Positions 1-6,028 of a DNA stretch of 24,756 bases are shown piece by piece. The DNA lies in contig JAVBSY010000041.1 in NCBI GenBank assembly GCA_031556475.1, positions 1 to 24,756 on the forward strand. The letters run 5' to 3'. The notes under the pieces are model-generated. The model was not told where the DNA came from and searched no databases. It saw only the letters and a list, made by a program, of their open reading frames with translations. Both the position numbers and the translations under genes were made by a program. The number at the start of each line of letters is the position of its first letter. The first letter of the stretch is position 1. The stretch is from Azoarcus sp031556475. Its GTDB lineage: Bacteria; Pseudomonadota; Gammaproteobacteria; Burkholderiales; Rhodocyclaceae.

Positions 1-238
1 GATTCCCATCCTGACCGGCGTCGTCGTGGTCATTCCGCTGCTGTTCATGGGCAGTCTGCTGGTGGAATCCTTCTTCGCCGTGCCCGGCCTCGGCAGCTAC
101 ACCATCGACGCCATCCGCGCGCAGGATTTCGCCGTCGTGCGTGCGATGGTGTTCATCGGTTCGGTGCTGTACATCGTCGGCCTGATCCTGACCGACCTCT
201 CTTACACGCTGGTCGATCCGCGTGTGAGGCTGGAGTGA
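1..238 (+). CDS. ABC transporter permease, OppB/DppB type (3' end only)
   Basis: C-terminal 78 residues of an inner-membrane permease; the codon frame begins at base 2 and the gene starts outside the window. The visible part has two hydrophobic stretches and the family-typical order of a GSLLVESFFAVPGLG segment, then AQDFAVVRAMVFIG, then the closing DLSYTLVDPRVRLE, which matches the end of OppB/DppB/GsiC-like peptide or nickel permeases. The stop is 18 bp before the next permease gene, so the two are almost certainly cotranscribed and form the heterodimeric channel of one importer. The binding protein and ATPases are not in view, so the substrate (peptides, nickel or another small solute) cannot be decided. 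Confidence 0.9.
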   Translation, partial: IPILTGVVVVIPLLFMGSLLVESFFAVPGLGSYTIDAIRAQDFAVVRAMVFIGSVLYIVGLILTDLSYTLVDPRVRLE

Positions 239-256
239 AGCCGATATAAGGCCGAC

Positions 257-1687
257 ATGACGAACCTTCCTTTCCAACCCGTGCTGCTCTGGACCGACGC
301 GCTGCTGCTGCTGCTGTTCGTCGCGGCTGTACTCGCCGCACTGCGCGCGCGCTACAGCCCGCCGCTGCGCGCCAACTGGCTCAAGGTCGGCCGCCGCCCG
401 GTAGGCATGGCCGCCGCCGTGGTGTTGCTTGCGTTCGTCGTCGTCGGTGCGCTCGATAGCCTGCACTACCGCGCGCGCTTACCGCAGGCCGAAGGCGTCC
501 AGCCTGGGGCGGCCAACGGTCCGAGATATTCCGCCGAAGTGTTGAGCGCGCTCGATGCGTTGCTGGCGCCGTTGCGGCTGCGCACGGAAAAAACCTATTC
601 CGCGCCTTTCGCCGCCATCCTGTACCAGAAGGAAACCGTGGAACTGGCCGAAGGCGGGCAGGCGCGCGTGTATCCGCGCCTCGTTTACGGTGCCGCGCAT
701 CTGGCCGATCCGGAGGCCGATGCCGCCGCGGATGTTTCCAGCCGCATGACGCGCGCCCTCGGCCTGGCACTGGCGGTGTGGGCCGGCATCGTGGCGCTGC
801 TCGCCGCCATCGTCGCGCGCGGCAACCGTATCGGCTGGGCGGTGGCGGTGGGCCGGCTGCTGCGGGGGCGCACCACGCTTGCCTGGCGTGCCGCGCTGAT
901 CGCCTGCGGCGTGCTGCTCGCGGTGCTCGCCGCCGGTTTGGCACTGGCGCCGCATTACCACGTATTCGGCACCGACAAGGTGGGGCAGGACGTGCTCTAC
1001 CTCGCGCTGAAAAGCGTGCGTACGGCGCTGGTGATCGGCACCATCACCACGCTGACGATGATGCCCTTCGCCATTGCCCTGGGTATTGCCGCCGGTTATC
1101 TGGGCGGCTGGGTGGATGATGCCGTGCAGTACGTCTATACCGTGCTCAACGCCATCCCCAGCGTGCTGCTGATCGCCGCCGCGGTGCTGATGATGCAGGT
1201 GGTGATCGATACCCACCCGCAGTGGTTCGATACCGCGGCGGAACGCTCCGACGCGCGCCTGCTCGCGCTGTGCGTGATTCTCGGCATCACCTCATGGACC
1301 AGCCTGTGCCGCCTGCTGCGCGGCGAAACGCTGAAACTGCGCGAACTGGAATATGTGCAGGCGGCGCGTGCTTTCGGCGTCGGCGCGGCGGCGATCATGC
1401 GTCGGCACATCCTGCCCAACGTCATGCACATCGTGCTGATCGCGCTGGTGATGGATTTTTCCAGCCTCGTGCTGGCCGAGGCGGTGCTGTCCTACGTCGG
1501 CATCGGCGTCGATCCGGGCACGATCAGCTTCGGCACGATGATCAACATGGCGCGCGCCGAGCTTGCCCGCGAACCGATGGTGTGGTGGTCGCTCGCCGCC
1601 TCGTTCGTCTTCATGTTCGCTTTTGTGCTGGCGGCGAACCTGTTCGCCGACGCGGTGCGCGACGCCTTCGATCCGCGTCGCGCCTGA
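257..1687 (+). CDS. ABC transporter permease, OppC/DppC type, with long N-terminal extension
   Basis: Inner-membrane permease of 476 aa that would pair with the OppB-type subunit just upstream. The C-terminal ~240 residues are canonical: FGTDKVGQDVLY at about 237–248, the BPD-transporter membrane block, and an EAA coupling loop at about 365–388 (EYVQAARAFGVG, RRHILPN) that contacts the ATPase. The gene ends with the typical DAVRDAFDPR. Usual OppC proteins are about 300 aa. Here roughly 170 extra residues precede the core: hydrophobic segments near 13–30, 50–68, 166–187 and 211–231, with a ~95-residue soluble loop at about 70–163. AAGG precedes the ATG at a plausible ribosome-binding distance. 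The substrate is unknown; the N-terminal loop may form an extra extracytoplasmic domain (inference). Confidence 0.88.
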   Translation: MTNLPFQPVLLWTDALLLLLFVAAVLAALRARYSPPLRANWLKVGRRPVGMAAAVVLLAFVVVGALDSLHYRARLPQAEGVQPGAANGPRYSAEVLSALDALLAPLRLRTEKTYSAPFAAILYQKETVELAEGGQARVYPRLVYGAAHLADPEADAAADVSSRMTRALGLALAVWAGIVALLAAIVARGNRIGWAVAVGRLLRGRTTLAWRAALIACGVLLAVLAAGLALAPHYHVFGTDKVGQDVLYLALKSVRTALVIGTITTLTMMPFAIALGIAAGYLGGWVDDAVQYVYTVLNAIPSVLLIAAAVLMMQVVIDTHPQWFDTAAERSDARLLALCVILGITSWTSLCRLLRGETLKLRELEYVQAARAFGVGAAAIMRRHILPNVMHIVLIALVMDFSSLVLAEAVLSYVGIGVDPGTISFGTMINMARAELAREPMVWWSLAASFVFMFAFVLAANLFADAVRDAFDPRRA

Positions 1688-1713
1688 GCGGCGATTACCC
1701 GCCGCGCGGTTTT
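1688..1713 (+). terminator. Possible weak terminator after the permease gene
   Basis: GCGGCG (1688–1693) and CGCCGC (1700–1705) can form a 6-bp GC stem with a 6-nt loop right after the permease stop. The short T-run (1710–1713) begins a few bases beyond the stem, so the fit to an intrinsic terminator is poor. It lies between two convergent genes, where a terminator would be expected. Confidence 0.3.
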
Positions 1714-1717
1714 CGGT

Positions 1718-2530
1718 TCAAGCCGGCACGCCCAGAATCACGCTCGACGCCTTGAAAATCGCTGTGGCTGGTTTGCCCTCGGCAAGCGCGAGCGCGCGGC
1801 AGCTTTCGTTGGTGATGATGGCGGCGACCGCGCCACCGCCGGGCAGGTCGATGACGATCTCGGAATTCACCGCGCCCTGCGTGATCCGCGACACCGTGCC
1901 ACCGAGCCGGTTGCGGGCGGAAAAGCGGGCGCCCTCGTCGTCAGTGACGATGACGATCGACGACGATTTGACCAGCGCGAATACTTCCGCATCAAACTTC
2001 AAGCCCAGTTCGACCGTGCTCTGGCGCGTGACGATAGCGGTGATCTTCTGCCCGCCGGCCGTGTCGATGTCGACCTCGTCATTCACCGCGCCCTGGACGA
2101 TGCGGGTGACTTTGCCAAAGAACTGGTTACGTGCGCTGGTTTTCATGCTTATCCTCCTTATCAGAAAGTAATCGTCGGCAATGCCTTGCGCCTGCCGGCT
2201 CAACTGGTCGACGAAACGGCGGTGTTCGCGTTCGATCGTGCGGAAGTTGTCGACCAGTTGCTTGCCGCGCTGGGTCAGGCGCGTGCCTCCGCCGCCCTTG
2301 CCGCCGCTGACGCGCTCTACCAGCGGCTCGCCGGCGAGGTTGTTCATGGCGTCGATGGCGTCCCACGCGGCCTTGTAGCTCATCTTCATCGCTTTCGCGG
2401 CCTGCGTGATCGAGCCGCATTCGGCGATGCGGGACAGCAACTCGATGCGTCCCTTGCCGCCGAAATTTTTTTCCCCGACGGTGATCCAGACCGAGCCATG
2501 CAGGGCGATGGGGGATTCCTTCGATTTCAT
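1718..2530 (-). CDS. modE: Molybdenum-dependent transcriptional regulator ModE
   Basis: DNA-binding molybdate sensor of 270 aa, similar in length to E. coli ModE. Residues ~20–110 are the LysR-like winged helix (GSITQAAKAMKMSYKAAWDAID; then SGGKGGGGTRLTQRG, the conserved glycine-rich wing). Residues ~129–195 and ~203–270 are two Mop/TOBE molybdate-binding domains, each opening with SARN (TSARNQFFG and FSARNRLGG). Molybdate-loaded ModE represses mod uptake genes and activates molybdoenzyme genes in known systems. AGGA lies 6–7 nt before the ATG. It is the last gene of the molybdenum cluster, 69 bp after the sulfite-oxidase-fold gene, and probably shares its transcript. Oddity: an in-frame ATG at residue 129 has its own perfect Shine-Dalgarno, described separately. 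Confidence 0.95.
   Translation of the reverse strand: MKSKESPIALHGSVWITVGEKNFGGKGRIELLSRIAECGSITQAAKAMKMSYKAAWDAIDAMNNLAGEPLVERVSGGKGGGGTRLTQRGKQLVDNFRTIEREHRRFVDQLSRQAQGIADDYFLIRRISMKTSARNQFFGKVTRIVQGAVNDEVDIDTAGGQKITAIVTRQSTVELGLKFDAEVFALVKSSSIVIVTDDEGARFSARNRLGGTVSRITQGAVNSEIVIDLPGGGAVAAIITNESCRALALAEGKPATAIFKASSVILGVPA
2144..2159 (-). promoter_or_regulatory. Perfect internal Shine-Dalgarno and ATG inside modE
   Basis: On the − strand, AAGGAGG (2159–2153) is followed by a 6-nt spacer and ATG (2146–2144), in frame with modE. Initiation here would give a 142-aa protein (1718–2146) made only of the two Mop domains, that is, a free di-Mop molbindin. The site is spelled by the codons ATA-AGG-AGG-ATA, all very rare in a GC-rich genome like this, which suggests the nucleotide sequence itself is selected or is a relic of a separate gene start. 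The stronger ribosome-binding site is the internal one, not that of full-length modE. Confidence 0.6.
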
Positions 2531-2599
2531 GCGGTGTCCTGCGCTGTTGTCGATACAGGCAGAAGCATAGCGGCAAAGTCGTCGTTGGGCAGTGGTCGT

Positions 2600-3142
2600 T
2601 CAGTCGGTGATCTTTTTGACCTCGATCCCTTGCAACCAGCGGATGTGGCGCGCACCGGCGCGGATATCCTTGGTCGAGACCATCGCGATGCGTCCTTCCT
2701 CATCGGGCAGCGGTGCGCCGTCCTTCTCGAAAAACACGATGATGCCGTCGCCGAGCGGGGAGTTGAAAATTTCGCTCCACGAAAACACCGCCTTGTAACC
2801 ATCGCTGGCGATGGCGATGATCGCGATTTTTTTCACGTCGTTATGTTCGGGCGCCTTGATGACGGCTTTTTCCAGAATGTCGCGCAGGAGAATGCCCTTG
2901 AAGTTCTGCATCTTGCCGAGGTCCGCGCCTGATTGGCAGATCAGCGGGATTTCCTCATGTTGTTGCGGAGGGAAATTCTTCAGGTCGGCGACGCTCAAAT
3001 TCAGTGGATGTTCCACCGCGCCCGAGATGGCGAGGCTTTCCGTGACGAACGACTTCGAGTCGGCGATATTTTCCTTGGCGTGGGCAGACAGGCAAAGCGA
3101 CAGGGCGCACGCGGCGAGCAAAGTGGGAAGGCGTTGGATCAA
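2600..3142 (-). CDS. Exported sulfite-oxidase-fold (molybdopterin-binding) domain protein
   Basis: Small 180-aa exported protein of the oxidoreductase molybdopterin-binding (SUOX/YedY-like) fold. The TTG at 3142 is chosen because AGGAG (3154–3150) lies 7 nt upstream and it opens a clean signal peptide (MIQRLPTLLAACALSLCLSA, cleavage after AHA). An in-frame ATG at 3196 would add 18 polar residues. Family marks: SGAVEHPLNLSVADL near the start of the mature part, a Cys at ~69 in IPLICQSGA (the position of the Mo-ligating cysteine in the superfamily), NFKGILLRDIL, and a DGYKAVFSWSEI block. It is much shorter than sulfite oxidases and lacks a dimerisation domain. It lies between modC and modE on the same strand, behind a ModE-like box, so a role tied to molybdenum is likely, though real cofactor binding is unproven. 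Confidence 0.8.
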   Translation of the reverse strand: MIQRLPTLLAACALSLCLSAHAKENIADSKSFVTESLAISGAVEHPLNLSVADLKNFPPQQHEEIPLICQSGADLGKMQNFKGILLRDILEKAVIKAPEHNDVKKIAIIAIASDGYKAVFSWSEIFNSPLGDGIIVFFEKDGAPLPDEEGRIAMVSTKDIRAGARHIRWLQGIEVKKITD

Positions 3143-3370
3143 GATGTTTCTCCTGGAACGGGATTCAGAACGGGAAGCAGGGTGTTGGAGAACCACATAG
3201 GCATAGGGTCGGGGTTGGAATGAAACGATCTGGGAGTGTGTGGTTTTTGCCGGTCGCGTTTGTCCGAGGCGTTTGCAGTGGCGCCGATCCCAGTCCCGGT
3301 ACGGGCAGGAAGCGGATTGCCGGATACGGGTTTCCGGTTTCGTTTCTTCGTTATTTCATCTGCCTGTCAG

Positions 3371-3394
3371 TGAAATATATTTCCATATATAACG
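3371..3394 (-). promoter_or_regulatory. ModE-box-like palindrome between modC and the SUOX-fold gene
   Basis: The + strand shows ATATATT (3375–3381), 4 nt, TATATAACG (3386–3394). Across 24 bp it matches the element before modA at 18 positions, with the two AT half sites conserved and the centre different. It resembles the CGNTATAT–spacer–TATATAACG palindrome bound by ModE in enterobacteria. It is 19 bp past the modC stop and about 230 bp before the SUOX-fold gene, so it would control a second promoter serving that gene and modE itself. The rest of the 3143–3412 gap shows no gene. Confidence 0.6.
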
Positions 3395-3412
3395 ATCCTC
3401 AAAAAATTTACG

Positions 3413-4114
3413 TCATGCCGCTACGGTCGCCATCTCCCTGCTTTCCGTGCCGTTTTCGATCGCGCCATCGTGCAGGTGCAGGACTTGTTCGCCGAATACC
3501 GCCGCGTCTTCCGGGTCGTGCGTAATCAGGATCATGGGAATGCACAAGCTTCGCTGCAATTCGTCCAGTTCGCGGCGCATCGTGACGCGCAGCGCGGAAT
3601 CGAGCGCGGCGAACGGCTCATCGAGCAGCAGCGCGCGTGGCCGGGTGACCAGCGCCCGCGCCAGGGCCACGCGCTGGCGCTGCCCGCCGGACAACTCGCA
3701 GGGGAACTGATGCGCCAGGTGCGTCAGGCCGAAGGCGTTCAACCAGTGTTCGACGTCCGCATCCCGGTTGCGGGAGCGTGGATTGAGCCACCCGCCGGAG
3801 AGACCGAAGCCGACGTTCTGGCGCACGTCCAGATGCGGAAACAGGGCGTAGTCCTGGAACACGTAAGCCACCTTGCGTGTCTGCGGGGCGAGGTCGATCT
3901 TCGCGCGCAGGTCGAACAACGTGGTGCCGTTGAGGCGGATGTGGCCTTCGTCGGGCCGCAGCAGCCCGGCGATCGCCTTCAGGGTCAGGCTCTTGCCCGA
4001 CCCGGATGGGCCGAGGATGACGATGCGCTGGCTGCGCGACGCAAATCGCGTTTGCAGATGGAAAACGCGCTTGCCGGAACGCAAGGTCTTGCGAATATCG
4101 ATATCAACCTGCAT
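3413..4114 (-). CDS. modC: Molybdate ABC transporter ATP-binding protein ModC (no Mop domain)
   Basis: Cytoplasmic ATPase that drives molybdate import with ModB. All ABC motifs are present: Walker A GPSGSGKS (~35–42), Q-loop VFQDYALFPHL, signature LSGGQRQRVALARAL, Walker B ALLLDEPFAALD and switch histidine ILITHDP. Length is 233 aa, against about 350 for classical ModC. The protein stops just after the ATPase core and has no C-terminal Mop/TOBE regulatory domain, so it cannot sense molybdate itself. GGAG lies 7 nt before the ATG. modB ends 12 bp upstream, so the two are cotranscribed. The motifs alone could fit a sulfate or other oxyanion ATPase; assignment rests on the modA–modB neighbours. 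Confidence 0.92.
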   Translation of the reverse strand: MQVDIDIRKTLRSGKRVFHLQTRFASRSQRIVILGPSGSGKSLTLKAIAGLLRPDEGHIRLNGTTLFDLRAKIDLAPQTRKVAYVFQDYALFPHLDVRQNVGFGLSGGWLNPRSRNRDADVEHWLNAFGLTHLAHQFPCELSGGQRQRVALARALVTRPRALLLDEPFAALDSALRVTMRRELDELQRSLCIPMILITHDPEDAAVFGEQVLHLHDGAIENGTESREMATVAA

Positions 4115-4126
4115 GCGGTGCTCCGT

Positions 4127-4798
4127 TCAGCGCTTCCCGGCCTGCCCGGGTGAAAGTTTTTCGGCCGTCAGCAACATGGCGATGCACACCAGCGACGTGA
4201 CCAGCACCAGGGTATTCGCCAGCCCGTCCTCGCCGGCCTGGACGGCTTCGTAGATGGCGATCGACAACGTTTGCGTTTTTCCCGGGATGCTGCCGGCAAC
4301 CATCAGGGTCGCGCCGAATTCGCCCAGCGCGCGGGCGAACGCCAGCAGCACGCCGGCCAGGATGCCACGCCATGCCAGCGGCAGCGTGACGCGGAAGAAA
4401 ACTCCCCACTCCGAAATGCCCAACACCCGCGCGGCCTGCTCCAGTTGGCCGTCGACCGCCTCGAAAGCCGCGCGTGCGGGCTTGAAGATCAACGGAAAGA
4501 TCACGATCGCGGCGGCGATTACCGCCCCCTGCCACGTGAAGATCAGGTTGATGCCGAAGGTCTCCCGCAACCAGCCGCCGAGCCAGCCGTGCCGCCCGAT
4601 GAGAACCAGCAGGTAATAGCCCAGCACCGTCGGCGGCAGCACCATCGGCAACGTCAGCAGGGTATCGAGCAGGTCGCGCCCGGGAAACCGCAAGCGTGCC
4701 AGCATGAACCCCGTGCCGATGCCGAGCACCAACGCAATCGCCGTGGCACAACCGGCGACCTTCAGCGACAGAACGAGCGCGATCCATGCCGGTTCCAC
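4127..4798 (-). CDS. modB: Molybdate ABC transporter permease ModB
   Basis: Inner-membrane channel subunit, 223 aa, close to the usual length. It begins with GTG: an in-frame TAA lies two codons upstream and the N-terminus EPAWIALVLSLKVAG aligns with the DPEWQAVLLSLKV start of E. coli ModB. The family stretches FPGRDLLDTLLTLPMVLPPTV and ARALGEFGATLMVAGSIPG (the coupling loop) are clear, along with about five hydrophobic segments. No good Shine-Dalgarno is visible before the GTG. It follows modA after a 59-bp spacer and precedes modC by 12 bp, in one − strand operon. Confidence 0.95.
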   Translation of the reverse strand: MEPAWIALVLSLKVAGCATAIALVLGIGTGFMLARLRFPGRDLLDTLLTLPMVLPPTVLGYYLLVLIGRHGWLGGWLRETFGINLIFTWQGAVIAAAIVIFPLIFKPARAAFEAVDGQLEQAARVLGISEWGVFFRVTLPLAWRGILAGVLLAFARALGEFGATLMVAGSIPGKTQTLSIAIYEAVQAGEDGLANTLVLVTSLVCIAMLLTAEKLSPGQAGKR

Positions 4799-4857
4799 GA
4801 GTTATTCGTCGTCAATAATCGTCGTTGGTCGTCGTCGAATATCCGTCGGCGTTGCGG
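4799..4857 (-). repeat. GTCGT-rich spacer between modA and modB
   Basis: The 59-bp spacer is dominated by repeats of TCGTCGT (+ strand), for example ATTCGTCGTC, ATCGTCGTTG and GTCGTCGTCG. It looks like local slippage or duplication. No terminator or ribosome-binding site is seen in it. Confidence 0.45.
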
Positions 4858-5616
4858 TTACGGCTTGCTGAAGCCGTATTTGCCCAGGACCGCCTGGCCA
4901 TCGGCGGAAAGCACGAAGGCGACGAAGCGCTGCGCCTCCTCGGCGTTCGCACTGGCGCTCAGTCTGGCGATCGGGTAGCTGATGACTACGTCGAGCGGAA
5001 CCTCAAAGGCGACCTTGACCTTGTCCCGCATCACCGCTGCGTCGGTGGTATAGACGAAGCCGGCGTCGACCTCGCCGCGCGCCACATAATCCAGCGACTG
5101 GCGCACGTTCTGCGTGTTGATCGCCTTGCTTTGCGCCATCGGCCACAGCTTCGCCGTCTCCAGCGCCCGTTTCGTATAGCGCCCGACCGGGACGCTGGCC
5201 GGATTGCCGATGGCGATGCGTTGAACATCCTTGTGCTCCAGGTCTTCGAGCCTCGTCAATGTTTGCTTGCTGTCGACGGGAACGATGAGAACGAGGCCGT
5301 TACGCACGAAATCCTGCCGCTCGCCCTGTTTGACCAGACCTTTCTCCACGGCGGTATCCATCGTCTCCTGGTCGGCCGAGGCAAAGACGTCTACGGGTGC
5401 GCCTTTTTCCATCTGCTGCAACAGCGCCCCGGACGCGCCGAAATTGAGCAGCACCTTGGAACCGGGGTAGCGTGCCTCGTACAGTTGCGCGATATCCTTG
5501 AACGCATTGGTCAGACTGGCCGCGGCGGATACGGTCAGGTCGGCGGCATGGGCAAGGCTGGCGGCAAGGCCGATGATGATGGCTGCCAAGGCTTGCGTAG
5601 TACGACGGAGAAGCAT
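4858..5616 (-). CDS. modA: Periplasmic molybdate-binding protein ModA
   Basis: Binds molybdate (and usually tungstate) in the periplasm and delivers it to ModBC. The protein is 252 aa from the ATG at 5616, which has GAGG 6 nt upstream and opens a signal peptide (MLLRRTTQALAAIIIGLAAS, cleavage after AHA). The mature protein starts ADLTVSAAASLTNAFKDIAQLYE, the typical ModA opening carrying an oxyanion-contacting serine. Later family blocks are VLLNFGASGALLQQMEKGAPVDVFASAD and GEVDAGFVYTTDA. An in-frame ATG at 5736 would add 40 residues covering the ModE box and is rejected. First gene of modABC. Confidence 0.95.
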   Translation of the reverse strand: MLLRRTTQALAAIIIGLAASLAHAADLTVSAAASLTNAFKDIAQLYEARYPGSKVLLNFGASGALLQQMEKGAPVDVFASADQETMDTAVEKGLVKQGERQDFVRNGLVLIVPVDSKQTLTRLEDLEHKDVQRIAIGNPASVPVGRYTKRALETAKLWPMAQSKAINTQNVRQSLDYVARGEVDAGFVYTTDAAVMRDKVKVAFEVPLDVVISYPIARLSASANAEEAQRFVAFVLSADGQAVLGKYGFSKP

Positions 5617-5666
5617 GAGAAGCCTCGTTTGGAAATGATTCGGAAAGCGTCGAGGTTGAACGGCAT

Positions 5667-5690
5667 CGAGATATATTAAGTTATATAACG
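5667..5690 (-). promoter_or_regulatory. ModE-binding box upstream of modA
   Basis: CGAGATATATT, then AAGT, then TATATAACG on the + strand form an imperfect 24-bp palindrome 50 bp before the modA ATG. It matches the enterobacterial ModE operator pattern and the second site at 3371–3394. The TATATA core would overlap the −10 region, fitting repression of modABC when molybdate is plentiful. Confidence 0.7.
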
Positions 5691-5726
5691 ATACCGGTGT
5701 TTGGAAAAATGGAACTTGACTCGCAT

Positions 5727-5768
5727 CAAAAGCCAAAGGGCTCCGGCACCGGGGTATGAGGTGCGGAG
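5727..5768 (-). terminator. Possible terminator of the siderophore operon
   Basis: Read on the − strand, CTCCGCACC (5768–5760) and GGTGCCGGAG (5750–5741) form a GC-rich stem with one bulge. It is followed by CCCTTTGGCTTTT, so the T-run is broken. The hairpin begins 32 bp after the last gene of the siderophore unit and lies just before the modA promoter. Confidence 0.4.
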
Positions 5769-5800
5769 GGCATTGTCGCCTTCGCTGGCCGTCTGGCGTC

Positions 5801-6028
5801 TTATCTTGTCGTACCGGGCTTAAGCCAGCGGTAAGCGATCACGGCAACGGGAAAGCCCAGCGCGAGCCACGATACGAAGTCCCATATGCCGTCGCCCAAT
5901 AATGCGGAAAGTAGGCCGACAAGGGTGAGTGCGGCCAGCAGCAGAGGCATCGCAAAAATCTGCCATGAAGTCCTGGGCGTGGCATGGAAGGATGTGGTCC
6001 GGGTTGCCATATCGCCGCGCCGCTTCAT
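5801..6028 (-). CDS. Small two-helix membrane protein, unknown
   Basis: 75 aa starting MKRRGDMATRTT. Two hydrophobic segments follow a basic, polar N-terminus: about 25–44 (FAMPLLLAALTLVGLLSALL) and 48–66 (WDFVSWLALGFPVAVIAYRW). Its ATG overlaps the stop of the PepSY gene as ATGA, a 4-nt overlap typical of translational coupling, so the two proteins are probably made together. I do not recognise a named family. The context (TonB receptor, then PepSY-TM protein, then this) suggests an accessory role in inner-membrane siderophore handling. A second in-frame ATG at residue 7 is also possible. Confidence 0.75.
   Translation of the reverse strand: MKRRGDMATRTTSFHATPRTSWQIFAMPLLLAALTLVGLLSALLGDGIWDFVSWLALGFPVAVIAYRWLKPGTTR

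Noticed and set aside
4825..5679. 284-codon open frame on the + strand opposite modA
   Set aside because: Shadow of modA; it also runs across the modA ModE box and has no family signature.
5617..5736. Upstream start of modA at 5736
   Set aside because: It would translate through the ModE operator and bury the signal peptide 40 residues inside; the ATG at 5616 has a ribosome-binding site and starts the signal peptide.
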